DNA of 64,000 nt, taken from assembly GCF_024832785.1 (NCBI RefSeq), contig NZ_CP116615.1, positions 1,550,001-1,614,000 of the forward strand. The letters run 5' to 3'. This DNA is from Fontisphaera persica (GTDB lineage: Bacteria; Verrucomicrobiota; Verrucomicrobiia; Limisphaerales; Fontisphaeraceae). Of the stretch, positions 18,953 to 29,291 are shown piece by piece. The translations under genes were made by a program, and so were the position numbers. Numbering within the stretch: position 1 is the stretch's first letter; each line of letters opens with the position of its first letter. The notes under the pieces were generated by a model, which was not told the origin of the DNA, ran no database searches, and saw nothing but the letters and a program-made list of their open reading frames with translations.

Positions 18953-21634
18953 TCAAGGGGTGGCGGACAGCTCGCGCAGCCGCTCGATACGGCGGTCGCA
19001 ATATTCGGCTAAAACGGGCAAAAGATTTTTCAGCCTTTGGTAAATGGCCTGGGCCGCGGCAAATTCCCGTTGATTTTCTTTCAAGGCCGCCGCTGCCAAA
19101 CCCGCCCGCCGCAGCCAGAATGGGTCGGCCGTCTCGTCCTCGTTCAAGTTGCGTCCGTAAAGCACATTGCGGTAGTGCTCAAATGCTTCGGCGAGGAGAG
19201 CCTCCCGCTGGGCGGGTTGCAAGGCGGCCTGTTTTTCCCGCACCATCCCCAAGCCCACCTCGGCCTGGCTCCGTACGGAGACTTCAGCGGTATTGGTCAT
19301 GGCCAGTTGATAATACTCCGCGGCGCTGTCGTAGAATTTGGGGTCCTGAGCCGCCAATTGAAAATAACAATCTCCGATGCGGCCCCAAGCCGCCGGCACC
19401 AGCGGGCTGGTGGGGTCGGTTTGCGGGATTTTACTCAGGATGGTGATGGCGTTGGCAAATTGCTCATAAACATTGGTAGCCCCAAAGACCGGAAGGTCCA
19501 CCATGGTATCCCCATACGCGAAGTAGGCAGATAACAACAAGGGCGTGGGGGTATTGGTGTCGTTGATCAACATGAGGAAATAATTGGTGGCATCCCGCAC
19601 GCTCTGCCGGGCCAGGGCCGCCCGTCCTGCCATCAGTTGCGCCTGGTAGGTCAGTTCGGAACGCGGCCAATTGGTGGTTTGAAACAGCCGTTGATAATGT
19701 GTTTCGGCATTGGTCAGGTCATTGTGGCGGAAATAATAATTGGCAATCCAAAATACGGCGCGCGGAGCCAAGGGGTGTTCCTGGAAATCTTGGGCGAAAC
19801 GGGAAAACAATTCCAGGGCATTGGTTTCGCGCCCGGCTCGAAAGTGCACCCAAGCCCGGTCAAATTCAGCAGCGGGCACCTTGCGGCGGGCGGCGGCATC
19901 CGCCGCCCACGCATTGTAATGTTCCAAGGCTTCCTCCCACCGGCTTTCCTGGGCATAGCTGCGAGCCATGGCCAGGCGAGCTTCCAGAGCCAGAGGCGAA
20001 TCAGGAAACCGCTGTGCCAGTTGGGCAAACACCTCGCGCGCTCGCGCCGGTTGATTGACCCGATTTAGCGCCTGGCCCAGCAGCAACATGCTGCGGTCAC
20101 TGTAATAACTTTCGGGAAACCACTCCACCAGTTTGCGAAACGCCGATTCGGCGCCTGCCAGGTCACCCAATGCGATGCACGCGCGCAATATCTGATAGAG
20201 GGCCTGATCCAGAAGCTGGCCACGGATTTCAGCCACACCGGCATAATTACTCAGCACCATTTGAAACTGCGCGAGAGCATTGGAATAATCCTTTTGATAA
20301 AGGTAAGTATCACCCAGCTTGAATTGAGCCACCGCCTGATCCGGCCCAGCCGGCAGGCGCTCGGCAGCCTGGCGGAAGGAACTTTGGCTGGTCACATAGC
20401 TGCCTTCCAGCCACTGACACCAACCGCGCAGGAGCAAAGCCTTGGGCAGGTAAGGGCTTTGGGGGAAATCCGTAATGACCCGGTTAAAATGCCCCAGCGC
20501 CGCCTGTAAAAGGTTGGTTTCTGACGCCGACGCAGGAGGAACTGCGGGAGCGGAAACTCGCTCCACGTGCAGGCGTAATTTAAGCTCGCCCAAGGTGAAT
20601 TGCGCCAAATCCTGGGCTGGATCGTTGGGATGATTGGCCACGAAGGCCTCCAATTTCTGTAACGCCGCAGCCACCTGATTCTGGGCCAGCGTTAATTCAA
20701 TCACCTTCAAAAGCGCCTGCCGCCGCTGCGTGGGGCTGGCCACCTCGGATAAATTGCTCTCATACACCCGCACTGCCGCATCCCATTGCTGAAGTTGCTC
20801 ATAAAGCGCGGCTTGCAAAGCGATGGTGTCCGCCAGGCGCTGTTTGATATTTCCCGCGCGCGCGTATTGCATGAGTTTGAGGGACGTGGCCAAGGCATTG
20901 GTGAGCCGCTGGTCGGCCATCTGCAGGCGGCACAGCAAGTAATGATGCTCCCATGCCAATTCCGGCGGTAGGCGGTCGGCATTCAACTTTAACAAGGCGA
21001 CTTCCCCGGCCCGATACTCTTTCGTGTGCCACAGAGTTTCCCCCAACAAAAGGTAGGCGCGCACTACCTGTGCATCCTCCAAACGTGCCGCCGTCAATCG
21101 CTGAAAATCGCCATCCGGCTGGCCCAGGAGTTCTTTGACCCGATTCCATTCCTGCAACTGGAAACGGCATAAGGCTTCTCCGTAAATGGCCTCCAAACGG
21201 CGGCGGGACTTGGGAAAATCCCGCAGCAGTTGGGCATAATCGGCGGCCGCTGCTCCAAACTGCCGTGCTTCGTAGCGTGCTTCTGCAATCCAAAACCGGT
21301 ATTCATCGGCCAGCGTCCCGGCCTGAGGAAAATAATTCTGCAACAACTCAATGGCGCCGTTAAGGTTCTTCAGTTTGAAGCGCGCCTGGGCCTGTAACAA
21401 CACTGCCTCGGGCAGGCGGGACGAATTGGGATAACGCCGAACAAATTCGGCCAGCTCCCGCTCCGCCAGGTCATAGGAGCCGTCATTAAAGAGAATCTGG
21501 GCTGTGTTCAAGGCGCGGCGTTCAGCCGCACTGGCCGCCCCCCATAATGGCGTTACCATGCCCACCCCCAGGAATATTAAAGCCGCAGCCAGGAGTGGCC
21601 ACCCGCGCAGACGCATGGACAACGCAACCCTCAT
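18953..21634 (-). CDS. Large exported TPR-repeat protein
   Basis: An 893-residue protein with an N-terminal signal sequence (LAAALIFLGVGMV ending near WGAASA) and TPR repeats along nearly all its length. Examples are QILFNDGSYDLAERELAEF, ALGHFNRVITDFPQSPYLPK and KLGDTYLYQKDYSNAL. It resembles the outer-membrane/periplasmic YbgF- and BamD-like TPR scaffolds. ATG 21634 overlaps the uvrA stop in an ATGA arrangement; ATG 21616 would also leave a signal peptide. No enzyme domain is seen. Its partner is unknown, and the link to uvrA is positional only. Confidence 0.8.
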   Translation of the reverse strand: MRVALSMRLRGWPLLAAALIFLGVGMVTPLWGAASAAERRALNTAQILFNDGSYDLAERELAEFVRRYPNSSRLPEAVLLQAQARFKLKNLNGAIELLQNYFPQAGTLADEYRFWIAEARYEARQFGAAAADYAQLLRDFPKSRRRLEAIYGEALCRFQLQEWNRVKELLGQPDGDFQRLTAARLEDAQVVRAYLLLGETLWHTKEYRAGEVALLKLNADRLPPELAWEHHYLLCRLQMADQRLTNALATSLKLMQYARAGNIKQRLADTIALQAALYEQLQQWDAAVRVYESNLSEVASPTQRRQALLKVIELTLAQNQVAAALQKLEAFVANHPNDPAQDLAQFTLGELKLRLHVERVSAPAVPPASASETNLLQAALGHFNRVITDFPQSPYLPKALLLRGWCQWLEGSYVTSQSSFRQAAERLPAGPDQAVAQFKLGDTYLYQKDYSNALAQFQMVLSNYAGVAEIRGQLLDQALYQILRACIALGDLAGAESAFRKLVEWFPESYYSDRSMLLLGQALNRVNQPARAREVFAQLAQRFPDSPLALEARLAMARSYAQESRWEEALEHYNAWAADAAARRKVPAAEFDRAWVHFRAGRETNALELFSRFAQDFQEHPLAPRAVFWIANYYFRHNDLTNAETHYQRLFQTTNWPRSELTYQAQLMAGRAALARQSVRDATNYFLMLINDTNTPTPLLLSAYFAYGDTMVDLPVFGATNVYEQFANAITILSKIPQTDPTSPLVPAAWGRIGDCYFQLAAQDPKFYDSAAEYYQLAMTNTAEVSVRSQAEVGLGMVREKQAALQPAQREALLAEAFEHYRNVLYGRNLNEDETADPFWLRRAGLAAAALKENQREFAAAQAIYQRLKNLLPVLAEYCDRRIERLRELSATP

Positions 21635-24591
21635 GCCACAGGGCATTTTGCCTCGGCCAACCCCAGAACGCGACTCAAAAAACGGCCGGTATAACTGCCG
21701 GGAGTGGCGGCCACCTGTTCTGGCGTGCCCGCCGCCACCAAATAGCCGCCGGCCTCGCCGCCTTCGGGACCAAGGTCAATCACCCAGTCGGCCGTCTTGA
21801 TGACATCCAGGTTGTGCTCAATGACGACCAACGTGTTGCCCGGGGCACGCAGTTTGAAGAGCACCTCCAATAATTTGGCAACGTCATGGAAATGCAAACC
21901 CGTGGTCGGCTCATCAAGAATATACAGTGAATGGCCGCTTTGTTTGCGGCTTAATTCTGCGGCCAGTTTGAGCCGCTGGGCCTCCCCACCGCTCAAGGTG
22001 GTGGCGGACTGGCCCAGTTTCAGGTATCCCAAGCCGACTTCCGCCAAAGTTTGGCAGGTATCACAAATCTGCGGAACCGCCCGGAAGAAGGCGACGGCTT
22101 CGTCCACCGTCAGATTCAATACGTCGGCGATGTTCAACCCTTTGTAATTGATTTCCAAGGTCTCGCGGTTGTAGCGGCGCCCGCCACAGGCCTCGCAGGT
22201 CACATAGACCGGAGGCAAAAAATGCATCTCAATTTTAATCAGCCCATCGCCCTGGCACTTTTCACAGCGCCCACCCCGCACATTAAAACTGAATCTTCCT
22301 GCGTCGTACCCCCGCACCCGGGCGGCCGGCAGACGCGCAAACAGCCCGCGGATGTGATTAAAAATGCCGGTATAAGTGGCGGGGTTGCTGCGAGGCGTGC
22401 GGCCAATGGGCGTCTGGTCAATGACCACAATTTTGCTCAACTTGTCCGCCCCCAAGATGGCCGTGTGTGCCCCCGGCTGTTCTTTTGAGCCGTACCATTG
22501 GCGAAACAAGGCCCGCCGCAGGATGGTATCCACCAGCGTGCTCTTGCCGGAACCGCTCACGCCGGTGACACAGGTAAAAGTGCCCAAAGGAATGCGGACA
22601 TGGATGTTCTTGAGATTGTTTTCCCGCGCCCCAAGGATTTCCAGCCAGCCGCGCTCGGGGGCTGGCGCCACTCGTTTGCGTGGCACGGCAATGCTGAGGT
22701 CCCCGCTTAAATATCGGCCCGTCAGGGAACGGGGATTGTTTAGGATTTCCGGCAACCGCCCCGCCGCCACCACCTCGCCCCCATGCACCCCGGCCCCCGG
22801 CCCCAGGTCTATAATATAATCCGCCCGCCGGATGGTATCTTCATCGTGCTCCACCACGATCACTGAATTGCCCAGATCGCGCAGCCCCTCAAGCGTCTGT
22901 AATAACTTCTCATTGTCACGCGGATGCAAACCAATGCTTGGTTCATCCAGGATGTACAGCACCCCCACCAGGCCAGCCCCGATTTGCGTTGCCAGCCGGA
23001 TACGCTGGGCTTCACCACCGCTCAAGGTCCCGCTTTCCCGGTCCAAAGTGAGATAGCCAAGCCCCACATTCTTCAAAAAGCCGAGCCGCGCCCGGATATC
23101 CCGCACCAAATCCTGGGCAATTTGCCTCTGAAACTCCGTCCATGACAAAGCGGCGAAAAAAGCGTCCGCCTCCTCAATGGAAAGCGCACAAACGTCCATG
23201 ATGGAAAGTCCGGGAATGTGGGGGCCGGCAGGTTTCTCGCCAGCAGGGGGGCTTTTCTTGAATCGCGCCGCCAGCGCATCGTCACCCAGGGTCACGGCTA
23301 AAATCTCCGGCTTCAGCCGGCGGCCGCCGCAGGCATCACAAGGCTGGGGGTTCATGAAGGCTTTGAGCCGGTTTTTGGTAAACTCGCTCTCGCTTTCCTG
23401 ATAAAGCCGTTCCAAATTGGGCAATACCCCTTCAAAGGGGCGGGTGATTTTACTCATCTTGCCGGCGCGCCAGAAGGTGAACTCAATCTCTTCCTCCCCC
23501 GTGCCAAACAGCACCTTCTGCCGGAAATCCTCCGGTAGATTCTTCCACGGGGTTTCCAGGCTCTGGCCATAGTGAGCGGCGATGCTGCGCAACATGGCCT
23601 TGTAATAAACCACCATGCGCTTGCCCCCCCGCCGCCAGGGCAGAATGGCGCCGTTTTCCAGCGATTTTTCCGGCACCGGCACCACCAGCGCCGGATCGAA
23701 CACCAATTTTTGCCCCAATCCGTGGCAGACCGGACATGCCCCCTGCGGTGCATTGAACGAAAAATGCTTGGGCGTGACCTTTTCAAAGCTCCGGCCGGTG
23801 ACCGGGCTGCAGGCCCGGGTGGAATGAAGTGTCTCGGCCCAGGCCTCCCCAGAGGAGGCCTCAGGCGGTTGATGCAGCACCAGGACCGAGCCTTCACCCC
23901 ATTTCAGCGCGGTTTCCACCGAGTCGCTCAAACGGATGCGAATCTTGTCATCCACCACCAGCCGGTCCACCACCACTTCGATTGTATGCCGCGCCTTGGG
24001 GTCCAGCTTGATGCGGGTGTTGGCCGCCAGCTCATGCATCTGGCCGTCCACTCGCGCGCGGACAAACCCCTCGCGCGCCAGCCGCTCGATTACATCCCGA
24101 AACTCTCCTTTTTCATTGCGCACCACCGGCGCCAGCAACATCACCCGCGTGCGCGGCGGCAGCGTCAGGACTTTGTCCACGATGTCACTGGCCGTTTGGG
24201 GTGTCATGGGCACCCCGCTATCGGGACAATGCGGCTGGCCCAGATGGGCAAACAACAGGCGCAAATAATCGTAAATCTCGGTGGTGGTGGCGATGATGGA
24301 GCGGGGATTGGCCCCCGAACTCTGTTGCTCAATGGCAATGGCCGGAGAGAGACCCTCAATGTAATCCACGTCCGGCTTCTGCATTTGGTCCAGGAATTGC
24401 CGGGCGTAGGCGGAGAGTGACTCCACGTATTTGCGCTGGCCCTCGGCATAGAGCGTGTCAAATGCCAGCGATGACTTGCCCGAGCCGCTCAGGCCAGTAA
24501 TGACCACCAGGCGCTCGCGGGGTATCTCCAGCGTGAGGTTTTTCAGGTTATGCTCACGCGCACCGCCGATTTTTATAAACTCTTTTGCCAT
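21631..24591 (-). CDS. uvrA: UvrABC excinuclease subunit A
   Basis: A 986-residue ATPase that finds bulky DNA lesions with UvrB. It has two ABC modules: Walker [21 protein letters not shown] near residue 35 and [19 protein letters not shown] near 650, each with an LSGGEAQR signature and a DEP box. The C-terminal zinc module is complete (CEKCQGDG and CEACGGRR). In the first zinc region the leading CxxC is only ACSPVTG, so one Cys is missing, while CPVCHGLG is intact. At 986 residues it is longer than the typical 940. It overlaps the TPR gene and follows the SRAP gene. Confidence 0.97.
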   Translation of the reverse strand: MAKEFIKIGGAREHNLKNLTLEIPRERLVVITGLSGSGKSSLAFDTLYAEGQRKYVESLSAYARQFLDQMQKPDVDYIEGLSPAIAIEQQSSGANPRSIIATTTEIYDYLRLLFAHLGQPHCPDSGVPMTPQTASDIVDKVLTLPPRTRVMLLAPVVRNEKGEFRDVIERLAREGFVRARVDGQMHELAANTRIKLDPKARHTIEVVVDRLVVDDKIRIRLSDSVETALKWGEGSVLVLHQPPEASSGEAWAETLHSTRACSPVTGRSFEKVTPKHFSFNAPQGACPVCHGLGQKLVFDPALVVPVPEKSLENGAILPWRRGGKRMVVYYKAMLRSIAAHYGQSLETPWKNLPEDFRQKVLFGTGEEEIEFTFWRAGKMSKITRPFEGVLPNLERLYQESESEFTKNRLKAFMNPQPCDACGGRRLKPEILAVTLGDDALAARFKKSPPAGEKPAGPHIPGLSIMDVCALSIEEADAFFAALSWTEFQRQIAQDLVRDIRARLGFLKNVGLGYLTLDRESGTLSGGEAQRIRLATQIGAGLVGVLYILDEPSIGLHPRDNEKLLQTLEGLRDLGNSVIVVEHDEDTIRRADYIIDLGPGAGVHGGEVVAAGRLPEILNNPRSLTGRYLSGDLSIAVPRKRVAPAPERGWLEILGARENNLKNIHVRIPLGTFTCVTGVSGSGKSTLVDTILRRALFRQWYGSKEQPGAHTAILGADKLSKIVVIDQTPIGRTPRSNPATYTGIFNHIRGLFARLPAARVRGYDAGRFSFNVRGGRCEKCQGDGLIKIEMHFLPPVYVTCEACGGRRYNRETLEINYKGLNIADVLNLTVDEAVAFFRAVPQICDTCQTLAEVGLGYLKLGQSATTLSGGEAQRLKLAAELSRKQSGHSLYILDEPTTGLHFHDVAKLLEVLFKLRAPGNTLVVIEHNLDVIKTADWVIDLGPEGGEAGGYLVAAGTPEQVAATPGSYTGRFLSRVLGLAEAKCPVA

Positions 24592-24719
24592 ACCCTTCGC
24601 CTGGCCACCAAGGCCAAGTTCTTCATACTAAGGCGTCGTGCTGGCATTTCCAAGATTTTCCAAAAAAAACGCTTTCAGGAATATCGCTGCTTTTGAGGCA
24701 TCAAGCAGCGCCGCAGGCA

Positions 24720-25421
24720 CTACTCCGGCTCCAAACACTCCGGCCCTTCCGCGCCCGGACGATTCACGCGACGTGAGGCCGGCAGGCGTAGCATGGCATC
24801 CGCCGGAAAAGGTTGCAGCAGTTTCTGTAATTCCTGTGGTGGGCTGGCAGGATTGAGCCAAAGGCGGAGAGCTTCGCCGGTTAGAATGACCGGCATGCGG
24901 TCATGGATTGGCCGCACCAGGTCATTAGCCGTGGTGGTGATGATGGTGAAGGTTTCCAAAGGCCCGGCGGGGGGAGTATCCGTGCTGAACAATTCCGTTT
25001 GCGCTGCCGGTCGCGGTTGCCAGACAGCCCATAAACCTGCAAAGCAAAACGGCGCTTCATCCCGCAAAACAAACCGCCACGGACGCTTGCCTGCGGGGGT
25101 CGTCTCCCATTCATAAAACCCATCCGCCAGCACCAGACACCGGCGCCGTGCAAAGGCCTCCCGGAAACTGGGCTTTTGCCGCAAGGTCTCGGCGCGGGCA
25201 TTAATCAATTGCGCGCCAATTTTGGCATCCTCAGCCCAGGACGGCACCAATCCCCAGCGCATGAGTTTAAGCTCGGTTGCCTCCTGGGTGCGCACAATGA
25301 CGGGGGCCGGTTGTTGAGGAGCGATGTTGTAGCGGGGCATCCAGGCCGGCAAACCGCCCCGGCATTGCACCAGCGCGAGGATGGCCTGCAAGTCTCTAAT
25401 TTGTGTGTAACGCGCACACAT
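24720..25421 (-). CDS. SRAP/YedK-type abasic-site crosslinking protein
   Basis: A 233-residue protein of the SOS-response-associated peptidase family, which shields abasic sites in single-stranded DNA by crosslinking through the N-terminal Cys. Cys2 follows the start Met (MCARYTQ). The other family positions are present: Asn74 (INARAET), Glu104 (GFYEW) and His173 (IHDRMP). YNIAPQQ and MRWGLVPSWA are also typical. It is 128 bases upstream of uvrA on the same strand, so a shared DNA-repair transcript is possible. No LexA-like box was identified. Confidence 0.93.
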   Translation of the reverse strand: MCARYTQIRDLQAILALVQCRGGLPAWMPRYNIAPQQPAPVIVRTQEATELKLMRWGLVPSWAEDAKIGAQLINARAETLRQKPSFREAFARRRCLVLADGFYEWETTPAGKRPWRFVLRDEAPFCFAGLWAVWQPRPAAQTELFSTDTPPAGPLETFTIITTTANDLVRPIHDRMPVILTGEALRLWLNPASPPQELQKLLQPFPADAMLRLPASRRVNRPGAEGPECLEPE

Positions 25422-25587
25422 TATCGCAATGGTTCTGCTGCACCCAACACGCTCCTAAGATGGTGGATGCATCCTTCCATGTCCACGGCAATCGGCCGTT
25501 TATCCGGCTATAAGAGGCCACCCAACGCAGGGGTGGCAGGCAATTTTGCCTGACATCAGGTTTCAAGGAACGCTAGAATATTCCAGC

Positions 25588-26007
25588 ATGAAATCACTTA
25601 CCGAATATCTTTGGTTTGAAGTGCCGGGCCGGCGCGGATTCGTCAATATCACCCCCACGGTGGAAAACCTGGTACGCAAAAGCGGAGTTAAAGAGGGATT
25701 ATGTCTGGTCAACGCCATGCACATTACTGCGTCGGTGTTCATCAATGACGCGGAAAACGGTTTGTTGCATGATTACGAGGTCTGGCTGGAAAAACTCGCC
25801 CCCCACGCACCCATCGAACAATACCACCACAACCGCACCGGCGAGGACAATGCGGATGCCCACATGAAACGGCAAATCATGGGCCGGGAGGTCGTCGTGG
25901 CCATCACCAACGGGAAATTGGATTTCGGCCCGTGGGAACAAATTTTTTACGGGGAATTCGACGGCAACCGCCGCAAGCGGGTTCTGGTAAAAATCATTGG
26001 GGAGTAA
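25588..26007 (+). CDS. yjbQ: YjbQ family (UPF0047) protein
   Basis: A 139-residue soluble protein, the standard family length. It shows [38 protein letters not shown] and [20 protein letters not shown], the conserved blocks of the family. Some members have secondary thiamine-phosphate synthase activity in vitro, but the physiological role is unsettled. ATG 25588 is the start that matches the family; the open frame extends 14 codons upstream. Its last 14 bases overlap the 3' end of the convergent murU gene. Confidence 0.92.
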   Translation: MKSLTEYLWFEVPGRRGFVNITPTVENLVRKSGVKEGLCLVNAMHITASVFINDAENGLLHDYEVWLEKLAPHAPIEQYHHNRTGEDNADAHMKRQIMGREVVVAITNGKLDFGPWEQIFYGEFDGNRRKRVLVKIIGE

Positions 26008-26740
26008 GTGGCGAGGGTACGGCGCGAGACTCGAAACTTGCCAATAACGCCTCCGCGCGCTGCAGGTCGGGAATGGTGCCGGCCTGGCACCAAAGTCCTT
26101 GATGCGGCAAACACCACAAGCGGTTTTCCGCCATGGCTTTCCGCCACAGCACTTTGGCTGAGAACTTTCCCGGGGGCACGCCCGCCAATACGCGCGGATG
26201 CATCACATATACGCTGGCGATGATGTAAGGCGCATCCTGCGCCTCCCAGCCGATGGTATTCGCCGGCGTCACAAACAAATGATCCTCCCCGCGATCATAA
26301 CCCAGGGCACGGGCGCGGGATTGAACCAAAAACAACCAGTCCATGCGCGCATCATCCCACTGCCGCGCCAGGCGTTGCAGGGCCGGTTCGCCCCGGTCAA
26401 TCCACAAAATATCCGCGTTGATGACAAAAAGGGGACGATTACCCAGCAGCGGCAGCGCCTGCCGCAATCCACCACCAGTTTCCAACGGCTCTTCCTCCTC
26501 GGAAATGAGACAATTCAAGCCAGGGTAACTGCGGAGGTATTGAATCAAAGGCTCTTTGAGATGGGACACATTGACCACCACCTCACGCACGCCGGCCTCC
26601 CGCAAATGCTCCAAGGCGTGCGCAATCATGGGCCGGCCAGCGATGGGCACCAGCGGTTTGGGCAAACGATCAGTCAAAGGCCGCATCCGCGTCCCATAAC
26701 CCGCAGCCAACACCATGGCACGGTCAATTGGGGTATCCAT
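25994..26740 (-). CDS. murU: MurNAc-1-phosphate uridylyltransferase
   Basis: A 248-residue nucleotidyltransferase. The N-terminal loop reads [20 protein letters not shown], and the diagnostic [19 protein letters not shown] follows, with the metal-binding Asp in VINADILW. These match MurU, which turns MurNAc-1-phosphate into UDP-MurNAc during peptidoglycan recycling. The preceding amgK gene supplies exactly that substrate and overlaps it by 17 bases, which strongly supports the assignment. ATG 26740 is preferred to TTG 26749. The closely related hexose-1-phosphate transferases are the alternative. Confidence 0.88.
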   Translation of the reverse strand: MDTPIDRAMVLAAGYGTRMRPLTDRLPKPLVPIAGRPMIAHALEHLREAGVREVVVNVSHLKEPLIQYLRSYPGLNCLISEEEEPLETGGGLRQALPLLGNRPLFVINADILWIDRGEPALQRLARQWDDARMDWLFLVQSRARALGYDRGEDHLFVTPANTIGWEAQDAPYIIASVYVMHPRVLAGVPPGKFSAKVLWRKAMAENRLWCLPHQGLWCQAGTIPDLQRAEALLASFESRAVPSPLTPQ

Positions 26741-27698
26741 AACGTTCAAACCATTCCCGGACCGGTTGCAAAACGGGATGTCTTAGGGCCCGAGCCAGCA
26801 GTCGGCGCACACGAGGTGAATGGCGTTGTTGATATTGTGGTTTGCCATCACGTACCGCCAGGCGGGCAAAAATGGCGAGCACCCGCGTATGCCGTTGCGC
26901 GGCCAGAATGGCCAGGGAGTCCTTGAAAGTTTGCCCATCCAAAGCGGGAAACGCAGCCAAATAACGCTCTAATAGCTTGGCACATACCACTGGCGGCACA
27001 TCACGGCGGGCGTCCTCCAACAAGGACGCAACATCATAAGTCACCGGCCCGCAATAGGCATCCTGAAAGTCTATCAGGCCAGCACGTTGAATGCCCTGTC
27101 TCTGCGGCAACCACATGAGATTGGCCACGTGATAATCCCGCAAAAGAAGGGTTTGAGGCACCCGGTGAGCCAGCGGCAAGACCTGCATCCACCGCTGGCG
27201 GTATTGTTCTCTGGCGGATTCATCCAGCCCCGTGGCCACCCAATCAAGGTATAGTTCGATGTCCGCCAGCATTTGGGCGGGATGATATTCGCGCCAGGGT
27301 TGAGGAGCAGCTTGGGCAGATTGATGCAGCTTTATAAGCACCTCGGCGGCCAAGGTATATAAAGATTCTTCGTCATGGCCCTGCTCCAGCAACTGCGTGA
27401 AGGTGATGTCGCCGAAATCTTCAATGACAGCGCAACCGAAATCCAAGTCAGCGGCGTACACTTCCGGAGCGCTGAAACCCAACCGGCGCAGATGCTGGGA
27501 CAGTGCAACATAAGGTGGCAAGAGAACGGGAATGGCGGAGGCATCCATTAAAACCGCCGACTGCGTGCCGCGCCATAAACGGAAATATCGGCGGGCAGAG
27601 GCATCACCGGCCAAGGGCTCCACACGGGCCGCGCGCCACTCGGTGCCACCCAAGAAGGACTGCACCACCGGGTTCAAGTTTAACTGCTCTCGACGCAC
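26724..27698 (-). CDS. amgK: Anomeric MurNAc/GlcNAc kinase
   Basis: A 324-residue aminoglycoside-phosphotransferase-fold sugar kinase. The catalytic loop LLLRDYHVANLMWLP has the Asp-Asn pair, and LIDFQDAYCGPVTYDVASLL carries the metal-binding Asp; the second motif is close to AmgK of Pseudomonas. AmgK phosphorylates MurNAc at C1, bypassing part of de novo UDP-MurNAc synthesis and lowering fosfomycin sensitivity in Pseudomonas. The start is GTG 27698. It overlaps murU, so the two form a coupled recycling pair. Recognition rests on motifs plus context. Confidence 0.87.
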   Translation of the reverse strand: MRREQLNLNPVVQSFLGGTEWRAARVEPLAGDASARRYFRLWRGTQSAVLMDASAIPVLLPPYVALSQHLRRLGFSAPEVYAADLDFGCAVIEDFGDITFTQLLEQGHDEESLYTLAAEVLIKLHQSAQAAPQPWREYHPAQMLADIELYLDWVATGLDESAREQYRQRWMQVLPLAHRVPQTLLLRDYHVANLMWLPQRQGIQRAGLIDFQDAYCGPVTYDVASLLEDARRDVPPVVCAKLLERYLAAFPALDGQTFKDSLAILAAQRHTRVLAIFARLAVRDGKPQYQQRHSPRVRRLLARALRHPVLQPVREWFERYGYPN

Positions 27699-28053
27699 GC
27701 GTGCAGCGTAAATGGCTGAAGGTCAGGGCGCCAGCACTTTTGATGCAACCGGCGGCGAGAGGACCTCTTTTTTCGGAGCCACCATGCCTGGCGCTGCAAA
27801 CTTGTTGCCACTGACCGACTTTGCTCTGCCCCAGCTCAGGCAGGTAAGCTTCATGGCAAACGGGTGGCTCTGATTGCCCGCTATCAGGGCTGATGTTGTA
27901 AAGCTCCAAGTTTGAATAAAATGGGATTGCAGGCGTCATTATTTGGGTAGATTTTAACGCAAGGACGACGCTCCGCTGCCGATGGCCTCAGGTCTGCGTC
28001 AAGTGAAGGCCGCCAGCGGCGAATATCGTCTTTGAGGGATTAAGGGAAAACCG
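27699..28053. other. Divergent intergenic region between amgK and the export operon
   Basis: No gene is supported. Short open frames here lack ribosome-binding sites and family likeness. The region must hold the promoters for amgK-murU (minus) and the export operon (plus). An AAGGGA sequence lies about eight bases before ATG 28054 and supports that start. Confidence 0.5.
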
Positions 28054-29280
28054 ATGCGTTTTGTTTTGATCATTTTAGTAGTCTTGGGGACGGTCGGCGG
28101 TGGCTATTATTTTTACCAGAGCCGGCATGCCCTGTTGCCTGGCCCGGCCGCCCCCCGCGAGATTCCCACGGCCCTGGTGGAACCACGGGACATTGAGTTC
28201 GTCATCACAGCCGCAGGCGACATTGGCCCGGCGGATCAGGTCTCGGTCCGCATGGAGGTTAATGGCCGCATTTCCGTTTTGCCGGTGGACATCGGCGACC
28301 AGGTCAAAAAAGGGGAGCTGTTATGCCAGTTGGATGACCGCGACCTGCAGATTGAGCGCGACCAGCGGCTGACGGAAATCTCCGGCGCCAAATTGCAAAT
28401 TGAGTCAGCCTCTTTGCGTCTGGAGAAAGCCCAGCGCGACTATGAGCGAGCGGTCAAACTTTACGAGGAGCGCGTGGTGGCCAAAGAAGAATTTGACAAC
28501 CTCAAAACGGAGCTGGACGCCGCACGCAACCAGGTGGAAGTGGCCCGCAACAATCTGGAACGGGCCGAGAAAGCGTTGAAACTCGTCGAAGACCGCATCA
28601 CCAAAACCCGGATGCTGGCTCCTTTTGATTGCACGGTGTTGACCCGGCCGGTCTCGCTGGGGCAAACCGTCAGCGGCGCCGCTGGGTTCAATTCCGGTAC
28701 GGAAATCATGACCATCGCCAACCTCAACGAGATGGTGGTGAACGCCCACATCAATCAAGCCGATGTTGTGCGCTTGCAACAAGGGCAGCGTGTGGAAATC
28801 CAGGTGGAATCACTCCCGGGTCTTAAATTGGAAGGGCGCGTTGAACGCATCGCGCCCCAAGCGACTATTCGCAACAACATCAAAGGCTTCGCCACACGCA
28901 TCCAAATCAAGGATATGGACCCCCGGGTGCGTCCCGGCATGACGGCCACCCTGACCATTCCCGTGGCCTCGGTGACCAATGCCCTGGCCGTGCCCCTGGC
29001 CGCGGTATTCACCGAGGAAGGACAGCGTTTTGTACTGGTCCAGGGCACCTCCGGCGTGGAGCGACGCGACGTTAATGTGGGAATCTTTGATTACCAATAT
29101 GCGGAGGTGCAATCCGGCCTGAAAGCTGGCGAACGGGTGTTATTGGAAATGCCCCGGGAAGGTTTTGAGGAATTGAAAAAGGCCAGCACCAACACCTTCA
29201 AGGCCAGCGCGGAAGGCGGCAAGGGCGGCAAAGGACTGGGGGGTAATCCGGGGGGTGGCCCCCGGCGAGGCGGCAGTTAA
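28054..29280 (+). CDS. MacA/HlyD-type membrane fusion protein
   Basis: A 408-residue periplasmic adaptor anchored by an N-terminal membrane helix (VLIILVVLGTVGGGYYF). A biotinyl-lipoyl-like region (SVRMEVNGRISVLPVDIGDQ) is followed by a coiled-coil hairpin at about residues 105-190 and beta-barrel and proximal domains. The C-terminal tail is Gly/Lys-rich (KGGKGLGGNPGGGPRRGGS), which is unusual and may be unstructured. It links an inner-membrane ABC pump to an outer-membrane channel. The ATPase follows 11 bases later. No TolC-like gene is in the window. Confidence 0.88.
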   Translation: MRFVLIILVVLGTVGGGYYFYQSRHALLPGPAAPREIPTALVEPRDIEFVITAAGDIGPADQVSVRMEVNGRISVLPVDIGDQVKKGELLCQLDDRDLQIERDQRLTEISGAKLQIESASLRLEKAQRDYERAVKLYEERVVAKEEFDNLKTELDAARNQVEVARNNLERAEKALKLVEDRITKTRMLAPFDCTVLTRPVSLGQTVSGAAGFNSGTEIMTIANLNEMVVNAHINQADVVRLQQGQRVEIQVESLPGLKLEGRVERIAPQATIRNNIKGFATRIQIKDMDPRVRPGMTATLTIPVASVTNALAVPLAAVFTEEGQRFVLVQGTSGVERRDVNVGIFDYQYAEVQSGLKAGERVLLEMPREGFEELKKASTNTFKASAEGGKGGKGLGGNPGGGPRRGGS

Positions 29281-29291
29281 AGGAATTTCCC

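Noticed and set aside
27604-27939. Minus-strand open frame overlapping the start of amgK
   Set aside because: It has no family likeness and overlaps the well-supported amgK frame.
27912-27942. Possible promoter TTGAAT / CATTAT before the export operon
   Set aside because: Both boxes match only four of six consensus bases and the spacer is 19 bases.
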